From positions 7,425,147-7,489,146 of the forward strand of contig NC_033622.1 of the NCBI RefSeq assembly GCF_001540865.1: 64,000 bases of DNA, given 5' to 3'. Origin of the DNA: Ananas comosus (taxonomy: Eukaryota > Streptophyta > Magnoliopsida > Poales > Bromeliaceae). Below the pieces are notes generated by a model. It saw nothing but the letters and a program-made list of their open reading frames with translations, was not told the origin of the DNA and ran no database searches. Positions 1 through 10,880 of this stretch are shown one piece after another; position 1 is the stretch's first letter; every line of letters starts with the position of its first letter. Position numbers and translations under genes: made by a program.

Positions 1-859
1 GCTGTGCGCGCTGTTCGCAGATTTTCGCGTCACTCTCGCGCTCTCCGCTGTGGCCGATATTGCTCCGAAAGGTGAGCACGGCCTCCGGCACGTCGAAACC
101 TGTCAGTGGGTATTTTGACTCGGCTGATTGATCTCTGGTTTGCATAAACGGACCATAAAAGCGCCGAAATCGCATGAAATAATGCGATTTCGGGTATTTG
201 GAAGGGCTTTTATGCAACTTTGTCCGTCGTGGCTGCTGTTGGCATCAAGTATGGGTTGAGGATAACCTCCGGACTAATTGTCCAAGGCCCCGGACCTTTG
301 CGAAGACCGGAAATGCATTTCCGGAGCGTTTTTCGGCGAAATCCGCCGATAGAACGCGTTTTCGATTCGGAATTCTTCCGACGGTACTTGGGGATCATTT
401 GTTTCATCGCTGAGCCTTGTTGGCTGGTCACCCGCATCGTTTCGTGGGTTTGGAAACGACGGGTGAGCGACGGTGAAGTTCCGGTGCGGTTTTCGGGACT
501 TTCGGTTTGTTCGGTAATCGGTTTTGGGAAATCGATTCTCGTGGGTTAATTTATGGGGTTATGCTTTTAGGGTTTCTTAGTTGTGGGTTAGACACTAACC
601 CAGTGGACCCCCCTTAGGTCCTGTTGACGTTCTTTTGCAGTCAGGAGACAGGCGCGGCAGTTGTACAGGTGGGTACTTCGATCCGACGTTGGTACAGTGG
701 TGCACGCTCGGTGACGTTTCCTTTACCCTTGTTGTTTATATCTTTTACCATATATATATGTTGAGCCTTGCACCCATGCTGTTTCCTTATTACTCTCTAC
801 TTAGTTGTTGCCAGGTATAGTATCATGTGTAGGAGTAGAGTAGACTTTATCTGTATATG

Positions 860-1215
860 ATATTTATGATTTGGTTGGTCTGATCTCCTATGTGATCTCC
901 ATGACCTGGTTGGTCGACGTTGCATCTCCTACACTTGTGACCTGGTTGGTGGTTTCTTGTACCTCGTATCAGTAACCTGGTTGGTCGGTCCTTTGACTTC
1001 TGTTGTCCGATTACTGTTGAGGTCGGTGTACCCTGAGGGGTCGGATTGTCGGCTAGTGGCCGACGGTAGTTCTAGATTATATACTTGTGACCTGGTTGGT
1101 CGTTTTGGTTACATGATGACCCATGCGGTCGATGGTTCCATGTTGATATTATGCTTAGGAGTAGAGTCGACTTATCTGTTCACTATATCTGTGATTTGGT
1201 TGGGCAGTTCCCCTA
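860..1215 (+). repeat. Interspersed short motif repeats in LTR family A
   Basis: The motif TGACCTGGTTGGTC and close variants (GATTTGGTTGGTC, GTAACCTGGTTGGTC) occur about six times in 350 bases at irregular spacing. The motif is absent from the other LTRs. It could be a family-specific protein-binding array or a decayed minisatellite. Confidence 0.7.
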
Positions 1216-1462
1216 TTTTGATATCTATGACCTATTCGGTTGAGTTGTTACAGTTCTATCTTGACATACGTAGCCGACTAGTTGTTGATGGCATATACGG
1301 TCGGTGTGCCCTGAGGGGCTGGATTGTCGGCTAGTTGCCGATGGAAGATCTTTGAGCATACTACATTGATCGCCACTGCAGGTATGCATTTCATGAACAC
1401 CAGCGGTCTGATCCACCGCAAGAGGGTGTTCTTTTCTGGAAAAGTGGTTGGATTGCCAACCC

Positions 1463-1570
1463 GTGAGCCCAGGGGCTTTATTGCGAGGGTATATGCTTCT
1501 GACCCAGGGGCTTCATTGCGAGGGTCAGGTACTATGCTTCTGACCCAGGGGCTTCATTGCGAGGGTCAGG
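1463..1570 (+). repeat. Minisatellite, about three 40-bp units, in LTR family A
   Basis: Three successive units share CCCAGGGGCTTCATTGCGAG. The last two are almost identical, and the first has small differences. Confidence 0.85.
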
Positions 1571-1954
1571 AACAGGTTGAGCAGTGTGGCATGGGCCTGA
1601 GGTCTTCGGACCAATAGGGCAACGAGATTGGGTACTTTTGAGATTATCGTCAGTTGACGCATATGTCTATAGTAGCAGTCGTGCATGCATATTTACAGTT
1701 CTTACTTTATAGTTGTCATGCTACTATAGTAGATATTCATGTATGCTTTCGGTTCCAGTTACAGTAGCGGTAGCCGTTGTTCAGTCTAGTTCTTACTTTC
1801 TGTCAGTTTATTGCTACTGTATTTAGTATATCTGCTCATTACTTTATACATCTCTTTCGCTTACTATTGTTCCTACTGTATTTCCACTGACCCGTGTTGT
1901 TGTATAGCTCTTCCTGATCCGGTGAGTACTCCTCGCCTTCTTCGGCTTGCGGTA

Positions 1955-2010
1955 CCCACTGGGAGGGGAGACATGTTTACATGTTCTCACCTCCCCCACC
2001 ATTTTTTCAG
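1955..2010 (+). other. LTR hairpin plus acceptor-like module, family A copy
   Basis: CCCACTGGG is followed by a short inverted repeat (ACATG-TTTA-CATGT), then TTCTCAC, a pyrimidine-rich stretch and CAG at 2008-2010. The same order of parts occurs in every other large LTR of the window with different stem sequence. Confidence 0.6.
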
Positions 2011-2505
2011 GTATCGCAGGCGGTGTGTATTGGGACGAGACGCGAGATACGTATGTAGCGGTCGATAGATCTTCCGACCCAGGTTGTTCGGTTTAGTTTC
2101 TACCCTTACTATTCTGTTGTTATAGCATAGATAGCTTGTATGGTTCAGCATTTATTTACATTTGAAAATGTGGATTTTCATGAATGTAATAAAAGAATTT
2201 CTGGATTTGGTAAACTAAAATGTTTTCTACCCCTCGTGGTAGCGTTTCTAAAGAATAAAGGTTTCCGTGTAGGAAACAGTTTTCAAAAGGATTTTTCGTG
2301 GATTTCTGTTTAAACATTGAATGTACAACTGTGATGTGAATGGTGAATGTATGAATGTATAGTTATCTTTATACTCATCTAGTTGTGGTTGTATCCTGGT
2401 TGTACTCTTGTACTTGTGCGACGCCGTGCAAATACAGGGGAGACTCTGTCCGTGTGAACAGTGGATCTCCTGTATTTGTGGCGGATCTGGCATACTCTAG
2501 GGTCA

Positions 2506-2540
2506 GATATATATATATATATATATAAAAAAAAAAAAAA
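2506..2540. repeat. AT dinucleotide run followed by poly-A
   Basis: About ten AT units run directly into about fourteen A residues, near the 3' end of LTR family A. Confidence 0.9.
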
Positions 2541-2601
2541 TTCAGACGCTTTTCCGCTATCTTTTAAACTGAAAGGGACCCCGGGGCGTGACAGATTAAA
2601 G

Positions 2602-2880
2602 GTCTCAAAGAATACTACCATTATATTCAACAAATTTTACCACTTTTTTGAGAAGGGCAGACTCATCACTCCAATATAGAACAGTTTACCCATCAATTGA
2701 TGCTGCAGTTCTCGCAGCTTTTCCTGTATCACATTGCCCGCTTCTTCCTACGTAAAGATAGGACGACACTGCTGCAATGTCTCCATTTCTTTGTACATAT
2801 ATGAATGTTCCTCGTCTGTTATCTATGACGGAAGAGTCAATTACTTACTGGATTGAAAGATCAATCATCTGCCTTGTTTT
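2602..2880 (-). pseudogene. Papain-family (C1A) cysteine protease fragment, array copy 1
   Basis: On the minus strand this resembles copies 2 and 3 downstream: a SIQQVIDCS-like start region and the segment around WSDEAVLLEK. About 40 bases between the FAEY-like region and the LLEK region are missing compared with copy 2. The catalytic His region is cut away because the copy stops at the LTR boundary about 2602. No Cys-containing CGSCWAF motif is present. It is a truncated, non-functional fragment, and its C-terminal part was probably lost at the junction with the LTR. Confidence 0.7.
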
Positions 2881-3059
2881 TATTTAGTGCATCCCTTTAT
2901 AGAAACTATTTAAAAAACCTAAATAATCGACATGACTAAATAAATATAATAAATTTACTAAAAATGTCTTTCTTAAGTTATAAAAAAGTTAAACACTATT
3001 ATACTAGTTGAATAAATAAAATGTTTGCAATGTAATAATGTTTGTAATATAATGTTTGG

Positions 3060-3480
3060 GAGAAGAATCGATATGCTGTGCCCCATGAATTTTTTTGATC
3101 CAGTAATCACCTTCGTCTGTGTCGGTACCGTATCCGACAACTAGAACGTCATGATCTGGTTCCTCTGGGGCATAGGCGTCAAAAATACCACCATCATATT
3201 CGGCAAATTTTGCGTTACAAGCAAAGCTGCAGGAAACAGGTCCTTTTGTCACTTTCTCGAGAAGGACAGCCTCATCACTCCAATATAAAATAGTGAACCT
3301 GTCAATTGATGCTGCGGTACTCGCAGCTCTTCTTGTATCACATTGTCCGCGTCTTCTACGTAAAGATAGAACGACGCTGCTGCAATTCCTCTATTTCTTT
3401 GTACGTATCTGAATGCTCCTCGTCTGTCATCTGTGATGGAGCAGTCAATTACTTGCTGGATTGAAAGATTAATCATCTGC
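3060..3480 (-). pseudogene. Papain-family (C1A) cysteine protease fragment, array copy 2
   Basis: Two minus-strand frames cover the C-terminal half of a papain-like protease. The first has NLSIQQVIDCS, matching the family's LSEQxLVDC motif. The second has GPVSCSF, EYDGGIFDAY and [13 protein letters not shown], where the His lies at the catalytic position, then GDYWIKK. The Asn of the usual KNSWG motif is lost (KKIHG). A frameshift near 3260-3300 separates the two parts. The Cys-bearing first half is absent. Family membership is well supported by the GYG and His contexts. A function is very unlikely. Confidence 0.8.
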
Positions 3481-3609
3481 TTTGTTCTGATCTAGTGCAT
3501 CCCTTCATAGAAACTCTTTCAAAACTTAAATAATCGACATGACTAAATAAATATAATAAATTTACTAAAAATTTTCTTTCTTTATAATAATGTTTATAAT
3601 ATAATATTT

Positions 3610-4040
3610 GGGAGGAGAATGGATATGCTGTGCCCCATAAATTTTTAATGATCCAGTAATCACCTTCGTCTATGTTGGTACCATATCCGACAACAAGAAC
3701 GACATGTTCTGGTTCATCTGGGACATAGGACTCAAAGAATACCACCATCAGATTCGGCAAATTTTGCGGTATAAGCAAAGCTGCTGGAAATAGGTCATTT
3801 TGCCACTTTCTCGAGAAGGGCAGACTCGTCACTCCAATTTAGAACAGTGTACCTGTCAATTAATGTTGCGGTCCTTATAGCCCTTTCTGTATCACTTTGC
3901 CCGTATCTTCCTACGTAAAGATAGGATGACGCTACTGCAATGCCTTGATTCTTTGTACATTTCTGAATGCTCCTGGCTTGTCATATGTGGCGAAGCAGTC
4001 AATTACTTGCTTGATTGAAAGATCGATTATCCGTGGTGCC
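3610..4040 (-). pseudogene. Papain-family (C1A) cysteine protease fragment, array copy 3
   Basis: The minus-strand frame has [16 protein letters not shown] with the His context, and [14 protein letters not shown] with the Asn of the KNxWG motif kept. The upstream part (LIDCF-like, YRNxxIAVA) is recognisable but frameshifted. Flanking AT-rich DNA, including TCGACATGACTAAATAAAT, repeats with each copy, so the duplicated unit is a partial exon plus adjoining intron-like or 3' sequence. Spacing from copy 2 is about 553 bases. Confidence 0.8.
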
Positions 4041-4199
4041 TCCCTTAATAGAAACTCTTTCAAAACATAAAAAATAAACATCACTAGATAAATACAATAA
4101 ATTTACTAAAAATATCTTTCTTAAGTTATAAGAAAGTTAAACACTATTATACTAGTTGAATTAATAAAATATTTGTATTATAATAATATTTGTAATATA

Positions 4200-4236
4200 A
4201 CGTTTACGGGGAGAATGAATGCGATGTGCCCCATGA
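4200..4236 (-). pseudogene. Start of a fourth protease-array copy, cut at an assembly N
   Basis: The sequence GGGGAGAATG...GATGTGCCCCATGA repeats the beginning of copies 2 and 3 (about 3060 and 3610) and stops at the single N at 4237. The rest of this copy is missing from the assembly or lies elsewhere. Confidence 0.65.
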
Positions 4237-4237
4237 N
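4237..4237. other. Single-N assembly join
   Basis: One N separates the fourth protease copy from unrelated LTR sequence. Other isolated Ns in the window also sit at repeat boundaries, so adjacency across this point is not reliable. Confidence 0.75.
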
Positions 4238-6872
4238 GAAAGGAAGTTATATGGATTTCTTGCTGCTGACAGCTTGAGGAAATTGAGATAGCAACCTTGA
4301 GACTTGCAATTTAAGTTCTTCTTGATGTGGAACTGGAAAGAGACCATGTGGAGCTAAAGAAGGAAGCTTTTGGAGAGCTTCAAATTCAGATTTGAGCTTT
4401 TGGATTGATGGGCTGCTCAGTTGGGGCTGTTGCTGCAGAAGAATTAAAGTGAAGTGCTGTTGGTGTTGCTGAAATTCAGGAGTGAGCCATTTGATGCAGT
4501 GAGCAAGCTAGTTCAGCATCTAATTGACGTAAGTTGATTCTAATAATCAATATTAATCAAGTTAATTGATTGGAACTAAGTGGTAACCTGAGGGGAGCTG
4601 CTGCCATAGAAGAGAAGTGGGATTTGTTGAAGCTGCCTAGCAGGAAGTTGATTGTTGGAGCTGAAGGAATGTTGAGCTGAGCGCAACTTAAGGGATTTTC
4701 GAATTCAGGTATGGATGAAGTCTAATTCCTGAATAAAAGTGTGTTTAATTGTTGTATAAAGAGGTCTAGTAATTACGTGCTGCAGAAATGAGACCTAAAA
4801 AGAGTTTAGTTGCTGAAATTTCAGATTTGGAGCTGAAATGGCAATCTTGGTGGAACTTGGTGGATTAGTAAAGCAGTCACCCTTTGGTAAAGCTTTTAAC
4901 TAAGTTAAATTCAGTTATTAAGTAAATAACTTGGAGTTAATCACATCTGGACTGATTTACATAAAGGAAATTGCTACGAGAAGTAGAATAGTTGAACTTC
5001 AAGTTGACGGAAGCTACCAAATTGGAAACTCAGCATGTGGCCTTAGTTATAGGAGCTGAATTAAAACTTGATTGAGTTTTAATCTTAAATAAGATTAATG
5101 TGAACTCTTAGATCAGCGTAAATTATTCTAAGGAAAGTACAAATATTAGAACTAATTGTTCTATGCTTATAGTGACTACACAATGGAAGTATTAGTGCTG
5201 AAATTTCAGAACTATGTAGAATTCTGCATGGTGCAGAATTCATATGAGTTGAAAATAGGCCGATTGAACTATGAATTGAGATAAATTTAATTAAATCCTG
5301 ATTAAGGTTGAGTTACAGTTAGAATTGCTGCTGTAGTGCGTAGATTTCAGCGATGAAATCTGTTAATTAGGAAGTTTGAAAGTGGACCGTGAGGCACAAA
5401 TGCTGAAATTCAGCAAAAGCTGAATTTCAGCATTGAAGTTGAGTGGCATTGAGAAGCTCTTAGTTGAAATGCAAGTTTTGATAGAATGTGAGAATAACTC
5501 CAGTTTAACCCCTTTTATTCCTTTATAGATTAAAGTTAAACTTGCTCGAAAGTCTAAATTGATGTTCCGACAGGTCGACGGCGCGCTAATTACGTTAGAA
5601 GCCAATTCGGCTCTAGTTGCATTGGGTCGCGTGATATTGCTGTTAGCGCACTTCGAGACGTGGATCTTAATTGTTGACACCACTACAAGTGGGTGGTGCT
5701 ATCCGAAGTCTTTGAATCACCTTTTATGTCTATAATAATTCATTGAGTATATTTATATTTGTAGTCATGCATTATAGGGTATTTGGCATTGTGCAAGTGA
5801 AAGTGTGAATTCCTATCAATAGTGAGAACATGTGAACATTAGAATGTGGACATAGAACCCTATGAATGTATGGACTATAACAATAGTGAACTTGGTGACA
5901 TTCTAACTAGAGATTTGGTTAGCATCGAGAAATGAAATTGCAACTAGCATAAAGAGCTAGTTAGAGTTAAAGTGTGACATTGTCTGATGTTGAATCCTCT
6001 AAAGGAGGATCAGATCATACTCACATAGTCTGTTTTTAGCTTGGTGGTGGTCGCTCCCCCCAGGCAGTGCGCTCCGGAGTGGTCACTTGATGGGCTAAAG
6101 TATTTGCCCATAGACTAAAGTATTTGCCCATGGACTAAAGTATCTGTCCAGCAGACGGTCCCGTCGGGAGGCAGCTTAGGGCCCGCCAGGGATTGAGTTG
6201 GTGAGTTGCAGTTAACCAAATGGTTAGCTAGATTGATTGGGCAGTGGTATATTACAATATGCATGCATATTTACAGTTTTCCTATATTGCTTTCTTTCAG
6301 CTTTGTACAGGCATTGTAGTAGTTACATGTTGTAGTTGGTTACTATCTGTTTACTTCTTTTGTCTACATATGCCTGAATAGACCTAGTGGGTGAGTCGGC
6401 GAGGTCGGCGGCCGAACCCACTGGGAACTTTTAGTAGTTCTCACACCACTAACATACAGGTTCCAGCGCGAGCGGTGTGACCGAGGATCGCGGCAAGAAC
6501 CCAACAGCTTAGCTAGTGGACACCCGAGTGCTAGTGGCATACCATTTTGAGTTCATGTGAGATATTTTGATGTATAGAGACATGTAAATGAATGTATTAA
6601 AGAGCATGTATATAACTAAATGTTTCAGTTATTCAGTTCAGTTTAAAAGTTTTAAATGACAGTGAATTTCAATTATTGTTAGTTACTTTCACTTGTGCTT
6701 GTTGCTTGCCCTCGTGCAAGCCATGTATATTGAAATGTCATCCTGGGAATTGTTTATTTCTTTATACATGTACTCCTTGTTGTTGAGCCTTGGGCGGACA
6801 GAGAAGGTTCTGTCCGTTCGGCATCTGTGTACGGGCCCGGATCGACTAAATTGGCCATAGCGGGACCTGACA
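4238..6872 (+). mobile_element. LTR (family C), plus orientation, 5' end cut at the N
   Basis: The unit ends with CGGGACCTGACA. It carries the CCCACTGGGAACT...AGTTCTCAC module with CAG (6417-6459), a short 20-bp triplication (TAAAGTATTTGCCCAT, about 6094-6150) and the CGCTCC...GGAGTGGTCAC type segment found in the other large LTRs. The first 1.2 kb is rich in a CTGAAATTTCAG palindrome. No internal coding is adjacent, so it is a solo or truncated LTR. The start is uncertain because of the N at 4237. Confidence 0.65.
6417..6459 (+). other. LTR hairpin plus acceptor-like module, family C copy
   Basis: CCCACTGGGAACT, a short loop, AGTTCTCAC, then CAG at 6457-6459. Confidence 0.65.
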
Positions 6873-7975
6873 GAAACGCTCCTCGGCGAACCTTACGATG
6901 AGGTCTTGGCCTTCTTGGTCCAAGACAAGGCTAAAGCGGCCGTATTTCGCTGATAGCTCCCAATCCGCTCGACGAATCGCGAAATCGACTTCGCCCCCGC
7001 GTTTTGTGACCTACCAATTAGGTTTACAAGGCCTCAAATGAGATCAATCTCATACTTTACCAAAAACCCCATTCTGGGTGCCCTAGGGTTACCATCTTGC
7101 CATTTGCAATTTGGAACCCTAACTCTAGCTTTGATCCACCAACAATGGTGCTAGGGGTCCATTTGACCCCATTTCCAAAGCTCAAAATCCAAAAACCCTA
7201 AGTTCTACAAGCTAGGGTTTGTAGCTTACCTCTTGAGCTACCCCAATGGAGAGGAGAGAAAGAGAGGAAGATGCTCCAAGCCTTCTCCTTGATCTCCTTC
7301 TTCTTCTCCACCTTCTTCTTCTTTTCCCCTTTCTTCTTCTCCTCCTTCTCTTCTTTCATTTCTTTCTAGAGAGAGAGAGAGCAAGAGAGTGATGGAGTGA
7401 GGGGAATGAGAGAAAGAGAGAGAGAGGCCTCTCCCTTAACCCCTCTCATGGTTATTTTGCACTTAAACCCTTCAACTTTCTGTTCCTTGCGCTGCCCTTA
7501 CTGGGCAGAATTCGCGCGGAGGGACCGGTCTCCCCGACTTGGGACCGGTCCCCGAGAGCCTCCCTCGGGGGCACGCGTTCGGGAATCAGTCTCTCCCCGA
7601 GAGACTGGTCCTCGAGAGACCGGTCCTCGCCTGAGAGACCGGTCCCCGAGAACTCGATTTTCAGGACTTAGCCAAATTTCGGCATTTCTCGCTGGGACCA
7701 CGTTCGGGAACCAGTCACTCCCTGCCAGGGACCGGTTGCATCAAGCAACCCTGCTACACCCAGCCAATGGAACCGGTCTCTCACCTCCAGAGACCGGTTC
7801 CCGAGAGTAACATCAGCCCAATGATGCAGTTTGCATCATTTGCTCTCGTGGACTCAACTCCAAGGCACTCTTTGTGCTTTGGACATCTCTAACTTCCCCA
7901 AAGGGTATTCTCTCGACAAACAGTCGATGCTGGAAGAAGTACAACTCTCGAATTTCGAGAATTCACTTCCTTACA
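6873..7975 (-). mobile_element. LTR fragment in minus orientation (5' part only)
   Basis: Read on the minus strand it begins TGTAAGGAAGTGAATTC at 7975. It runs through a cluster of ACCGGT palindromes, a GA/CT-rich leader (about 7250-7400), and AGGGTTT-rich sequence, as in the start of the solo LTR at 22549-25239. It stops abruptly at 6872/6873 against the end of LTR family C. The 3' two thirds are missing. The order of parts supports the orientation, but the family is only loosely related to the solo LTRs. Confidence 0.6.
7521..7800. repeat. Cluster of GGGACCGGTCTC-like palindromes
   Basis: About eight copies of an (A/G)GACCGGTC(C/T) core occur within 280 bases at irregular spacing. The context (CTGGGCAGAATTCGCG before the first copy) matches the cluster in the solo LTR at 24881-25087. 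Confidence 0.8.
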
Positions 7976-8311
7976 GTCTTTCACTATTCTCCAATCTTGT
8001 AGCTTTTTTTTTATGGTAATCATGACGTCTTTTCGAAACGTTAATTGTTTCTCATTGTATGATAATTTTGCATACTGTCTTTTTTTTTTTATTTCTCTGT
8101 TCCTTTTTCGCTTTTTTGCTACAATTAAGAATTGCAAATAACAAGCACAACAACATTATTTACAAACTTTAAATTAAGCTATTAAAATAAATATTATAGA
8201 AGAATATGAAGAATCGAATCAAAAAAATTAAAAAGAACAATTAAAGGAAAAAATCTATGAAATTCATCTTTGCAATCTACATTATTTTAAAAGTATAACA
8301 GTAGAACTAAC
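7976..8311. other. AT-rich DNA without a gene
   Basis: No coding, RNA gene or clear repeat was seen apart from poly-T runs. Confidence 0.6.
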
Positions 8312-8410
8312 CGTTCCGAGCATCTGGTTGTTCAGATAGTTGACGCAGGTCAGAGCTTTTAGCACCATTGTTATTTTGTGTGACATGACTTCTCGAGATA
8401 TTATGTATTT
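8312..8410 (-). pseudogene. 99-bp exon-like unit, copy 1 of a tandem duplication
   Basis: On the minus strand the segment is bounded by an acceptor (TTGTTTTGTTGTAG) and a donor (ACG then GTTAGT). It is open in at least two frames. The frame that reads more like protein contains ISRSHVTQNNNGAKSSDLRQ. No family is recognised. The length is a multiple of three. A second 99-bp copy with the same sites lies 222 bases to the right. No other exons were found, so it is probably a captured or relict exon. Confidence 0.4.
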
Positions 8411-8533
8411 CTACAACAAAACAATAGTTAAAATTAATAATTTTACATATTATACCAAATTATAAATTTAAAAAGTTTATGAAAATCATCTTTGCAATCT
8501 ACATTATTTTAAAAGTATAACAGTAGAACTAAC

Positions 8534-8632
8534 CGTTCCGAGCATCTGGTTGTTCAGATAGTTGACGCAGGTCCGAGCTTTCAGCACCATTATTATTTTG
8601 TGTGACATGACTTCTCGAGATATTATGTATCT
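8534..8632 (-). pseudogene. 99-bp exon-like unit, copy 2 of a tandem duplication
   Basis: Nearly identical to the unit at 8312-8410, including the acceptor (GTTTTGTTGTAG) and donor (GTTAGT). The duplicated block also includes flanking sequence on both sides, such as GCAATCTACATTATTTT. A degenerate start of a further copy appears near 8748. Confidence 0.4.
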
Positions 8633-8886
8633 CTACAACAAAACAATAGTCAAAATACCTGAGTAATATGCGATAATATAAAGGAATTTTTAAAAAACAA
8701 AGAAAACAAGAAAATAATTAAGAAGAAAATATTTTTGGGAATCATATTGCAATCTACATTATATAAATATATGGGAGTTAAGTTAAAATACTGTTAATAA
8801 TATTTGATCTTTTTTACTAATTAATTTTTAGTTGTTAGATTTATTTTTTTGATTAATACTATTTCACTAACTACTACTAAATCCTA

Positions 8887-9026
8887 GGGAATAAGCTTGT
8901 TCCCCCTTTTGTTCCCAAATGCAGTGTTTGGTATCCGATAACAGTAGTTCTCGAGTTTCTGGAATAAACCGGCATAAGGCTGAAACTGCTGTTCCACCTT
9001 TTTTTTGAAACAAGCTTGTTCCCATC
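8887..9026. mobile_element. Possible short MITE
   Basis: The inverted ends GGGAATAAGCTTGTTCC and TGGGAACAAGCTTGTTTC (reverse strand of the right side) enclose about 140 bases that contain GTTTGGTATCC. No clear target duplication was seen. Confidence 0.4.
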
Positions 9027-9357
9027 TGTGAATAAGATTAATTAAATTCTAAAAAATAAGATTAATTAAATTCTAAAAATAATTTTAATTATGGTATTAA
9101 TTAATTAATTAATTAATATATTTAAATTATTATTTAATGCTTAAATAATAAAATTTTATTAATTTATTATTATTATTATTACTTATTAATGTATAATTAA
9201 TATATTATTAATTTATTTATTAATCTTAATTAATTTATTTATTATTAATTAATTATTTAATTTGCTATTAATTAATTATAATTATAATTATTTAATATAT
9301 TTAATTATTATTTATAATCATATATAACTATTTAATTAATTGATTTAATACTAATTA
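9027..9357. other. AT-rich low-complexity DNA (TTAAT repeats)
   Basis: The stretch is almost pure A and T with repeated TTAATTAAT words. No gene was seen. Confidence 0.8.
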
Positions 9358-10880
9358 TGTAGTATCCTTGTTTTTTTTCTTTTCTTTTCCTTTTTCTTTT
9401 TTTTTTTTTTTGAGTTGGTAAGCTAGCTGGGGATAAGGATGCCACGTGCACCTTACCCCCAAGCATGCTTATCAATTTAATACCTGTGCATTGCAATTCC
9501 TATATATATAGTTCTTGAGCCGTACGTAGAGGAGGAGCGGGTGGTGTGGAGTTTCGTCGACGTCGCGTCGCGGTGCCGTTCGAGCGTGTGTTCGTCGTTG
9601 TAGCATCGCGAGGGGGGCCGGGCGAGGGTCCGATTCCGCCGTTTTCGTTGTCGCGCCAGATTGTGATTAGCGTTTGAGGTGGGTTTATCATCGGAATCCT
9701 ACTCATATACTATTGTTGGTCGACAAGCATCATTAATATTACAGGTTGTTATTGTTTAGCTCAAATTCAGGAGTAGGTATGTTTTAGACATATTAACTGA
9801 ATTGGGAGCATGTTATTAGCTGTTATTAATCATACATGTTGGACTTGGATAAAACATAGGAGAAAACCAGCGTTCGGGACCTGGCATATGTTAAACTACC
9901 TGATTTAGCCCTAGGGGCCGTTGTATTTTTATACTGTTGCAGTATCCTCATAGTGAGTATCCCAGATAGTTCAGATTTCAGTTACACTCGTGCTGAGATG
10001 CCGAGCCGATTTTTACAGTAGTGTTTACAGTATTCCGGATTAGTGGGTGCCGTAGTGGTTGACGGCGGACCCGGATTTGATCGTTCCGATATCAGATTGT
10101 GCCGAGGGCACGTGACTAGTGGATGGTAGTACTGTTAGACCTGTTTTCTTGACTTTAGCCTGTGAGAGCCTTATTGAGCTCGACAGAGATACGCTTACAT
10201 ACTCGGTTGGGTCGCGCCCACGAGTGCAGCTCCGGAGTCTGGCTTTGTGCTTTCGCGTTGATGTCACTGATTAGTTGCTATTCACGGACTGTTTAGCGTG
10301 GAGGTAGCGCGGCTTAGACAGGCGGGACGAGTGCGTACACAGTCCCTAATGAGATTGGGTCAGAATTAATAGTAGACACAGTTGGATAGTGTAGTGGCAT
10401 GTAGCTATGGATTTCTTTCCGGGTTACCTTTTAGCCTTGTTTTCTACTGTAGTTTTAGTGGGTGAGCCGATAATTTTGAGGGCGGTACCCACTGAGGACT
10501 ACTTGTTTTACAGTAGTTCTTACGCCCAGTTGTTACCCTGTGTTTTGCAGAGCTTGCTGTTCCGGCTGCTGCGTCTTCAGAGGCTAATCGAGGCAAGGGC
10601 GTCGCGAGCTAGAGCCCTACCCGATGAATCGCCGTGCTAGAGGATCACCAGCTGCAGGTAGTAGTGTTTTTATTTTGAGCTTATGTACATACTGATACTA
10701 GAACTCGCTGGAGTGAGTGTTTTTTTACTTGTTAGTTTGTATGTATATGAGATTGTTCATTCTACCTCCTTAGTTCTTTTCAGCTCTACACTACTGTTTG
10801 TAGTATTGTATATTTTACAGATACAATTATCGCTTCGTATACAGGAAAAATTTCTTTGTATACGGCGGATTTGTCGGCGT
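9358..10880 (+). mobile_element. Family B LTR copy, probably from a different locus
   Basis: This matches the 3' LTR (17261-18811) from TGTAGTATCC through the TTTGTCGGCGTGC segment. It then diverges from the LTR consensus at about 10881 and never reaches the GTGACA end. The same LTR interior restarts after the N at 11054. It is best read as an LTR joined to unrelated flanking DNA. Confidence 0.75.
10498..10550 (+). other. LTR hairpin plus acceptor-like module, family B (left copy)
   Basis: CCCACTGAGGACTAC and GTAGTTCTTACG form the stem arms, followed by TGTTTTGCAG. Equivalent copies are at 11666-11728 and 18388-18450. Confidence 0.6.

Larger units (their letters stand above)
1..2593 (+). mobile_element. 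LTR (family A), 3' portion; left end outside the window
   Basis: The sequence ends with CCCCGGGGCGTGACA, the same terminus as the other large LTRs in the window. It carries the shared CCCACTGGG...TTCTCAC hairpin module and a CAG acceptor-like site (1955-2010). No gag or pol coding is visible. Seven bases after the end (GATTAAA) match the bases between the LTR and primer-binding site of the Gypsy element at 12090, but the primer-binding site itself is missing and protease-like DNA starts about 2602. It may be a solo LTR or a 5' LTR cut off just after its end. The target duplication cannot be tested because the left end is outside the window. Reading frames inside it are chance frames. Confidence 0.75.

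Noticed and set aside
2602..4236. A functional cysteine protease gene
   Set aside because: No copy has the Cys-bearing half or a signal peptide, and frames are broken in every copy.
10407..10640. A 77-residue frame (MDFFPGYLLALF...) present in three copies at 10407, 11585 and 18307
   Set aside because: It repeats only because it lies inside three copies of the same LTR. Differences among copies are mostly amino-acid changing, so there is no sign of protein-level constraint.
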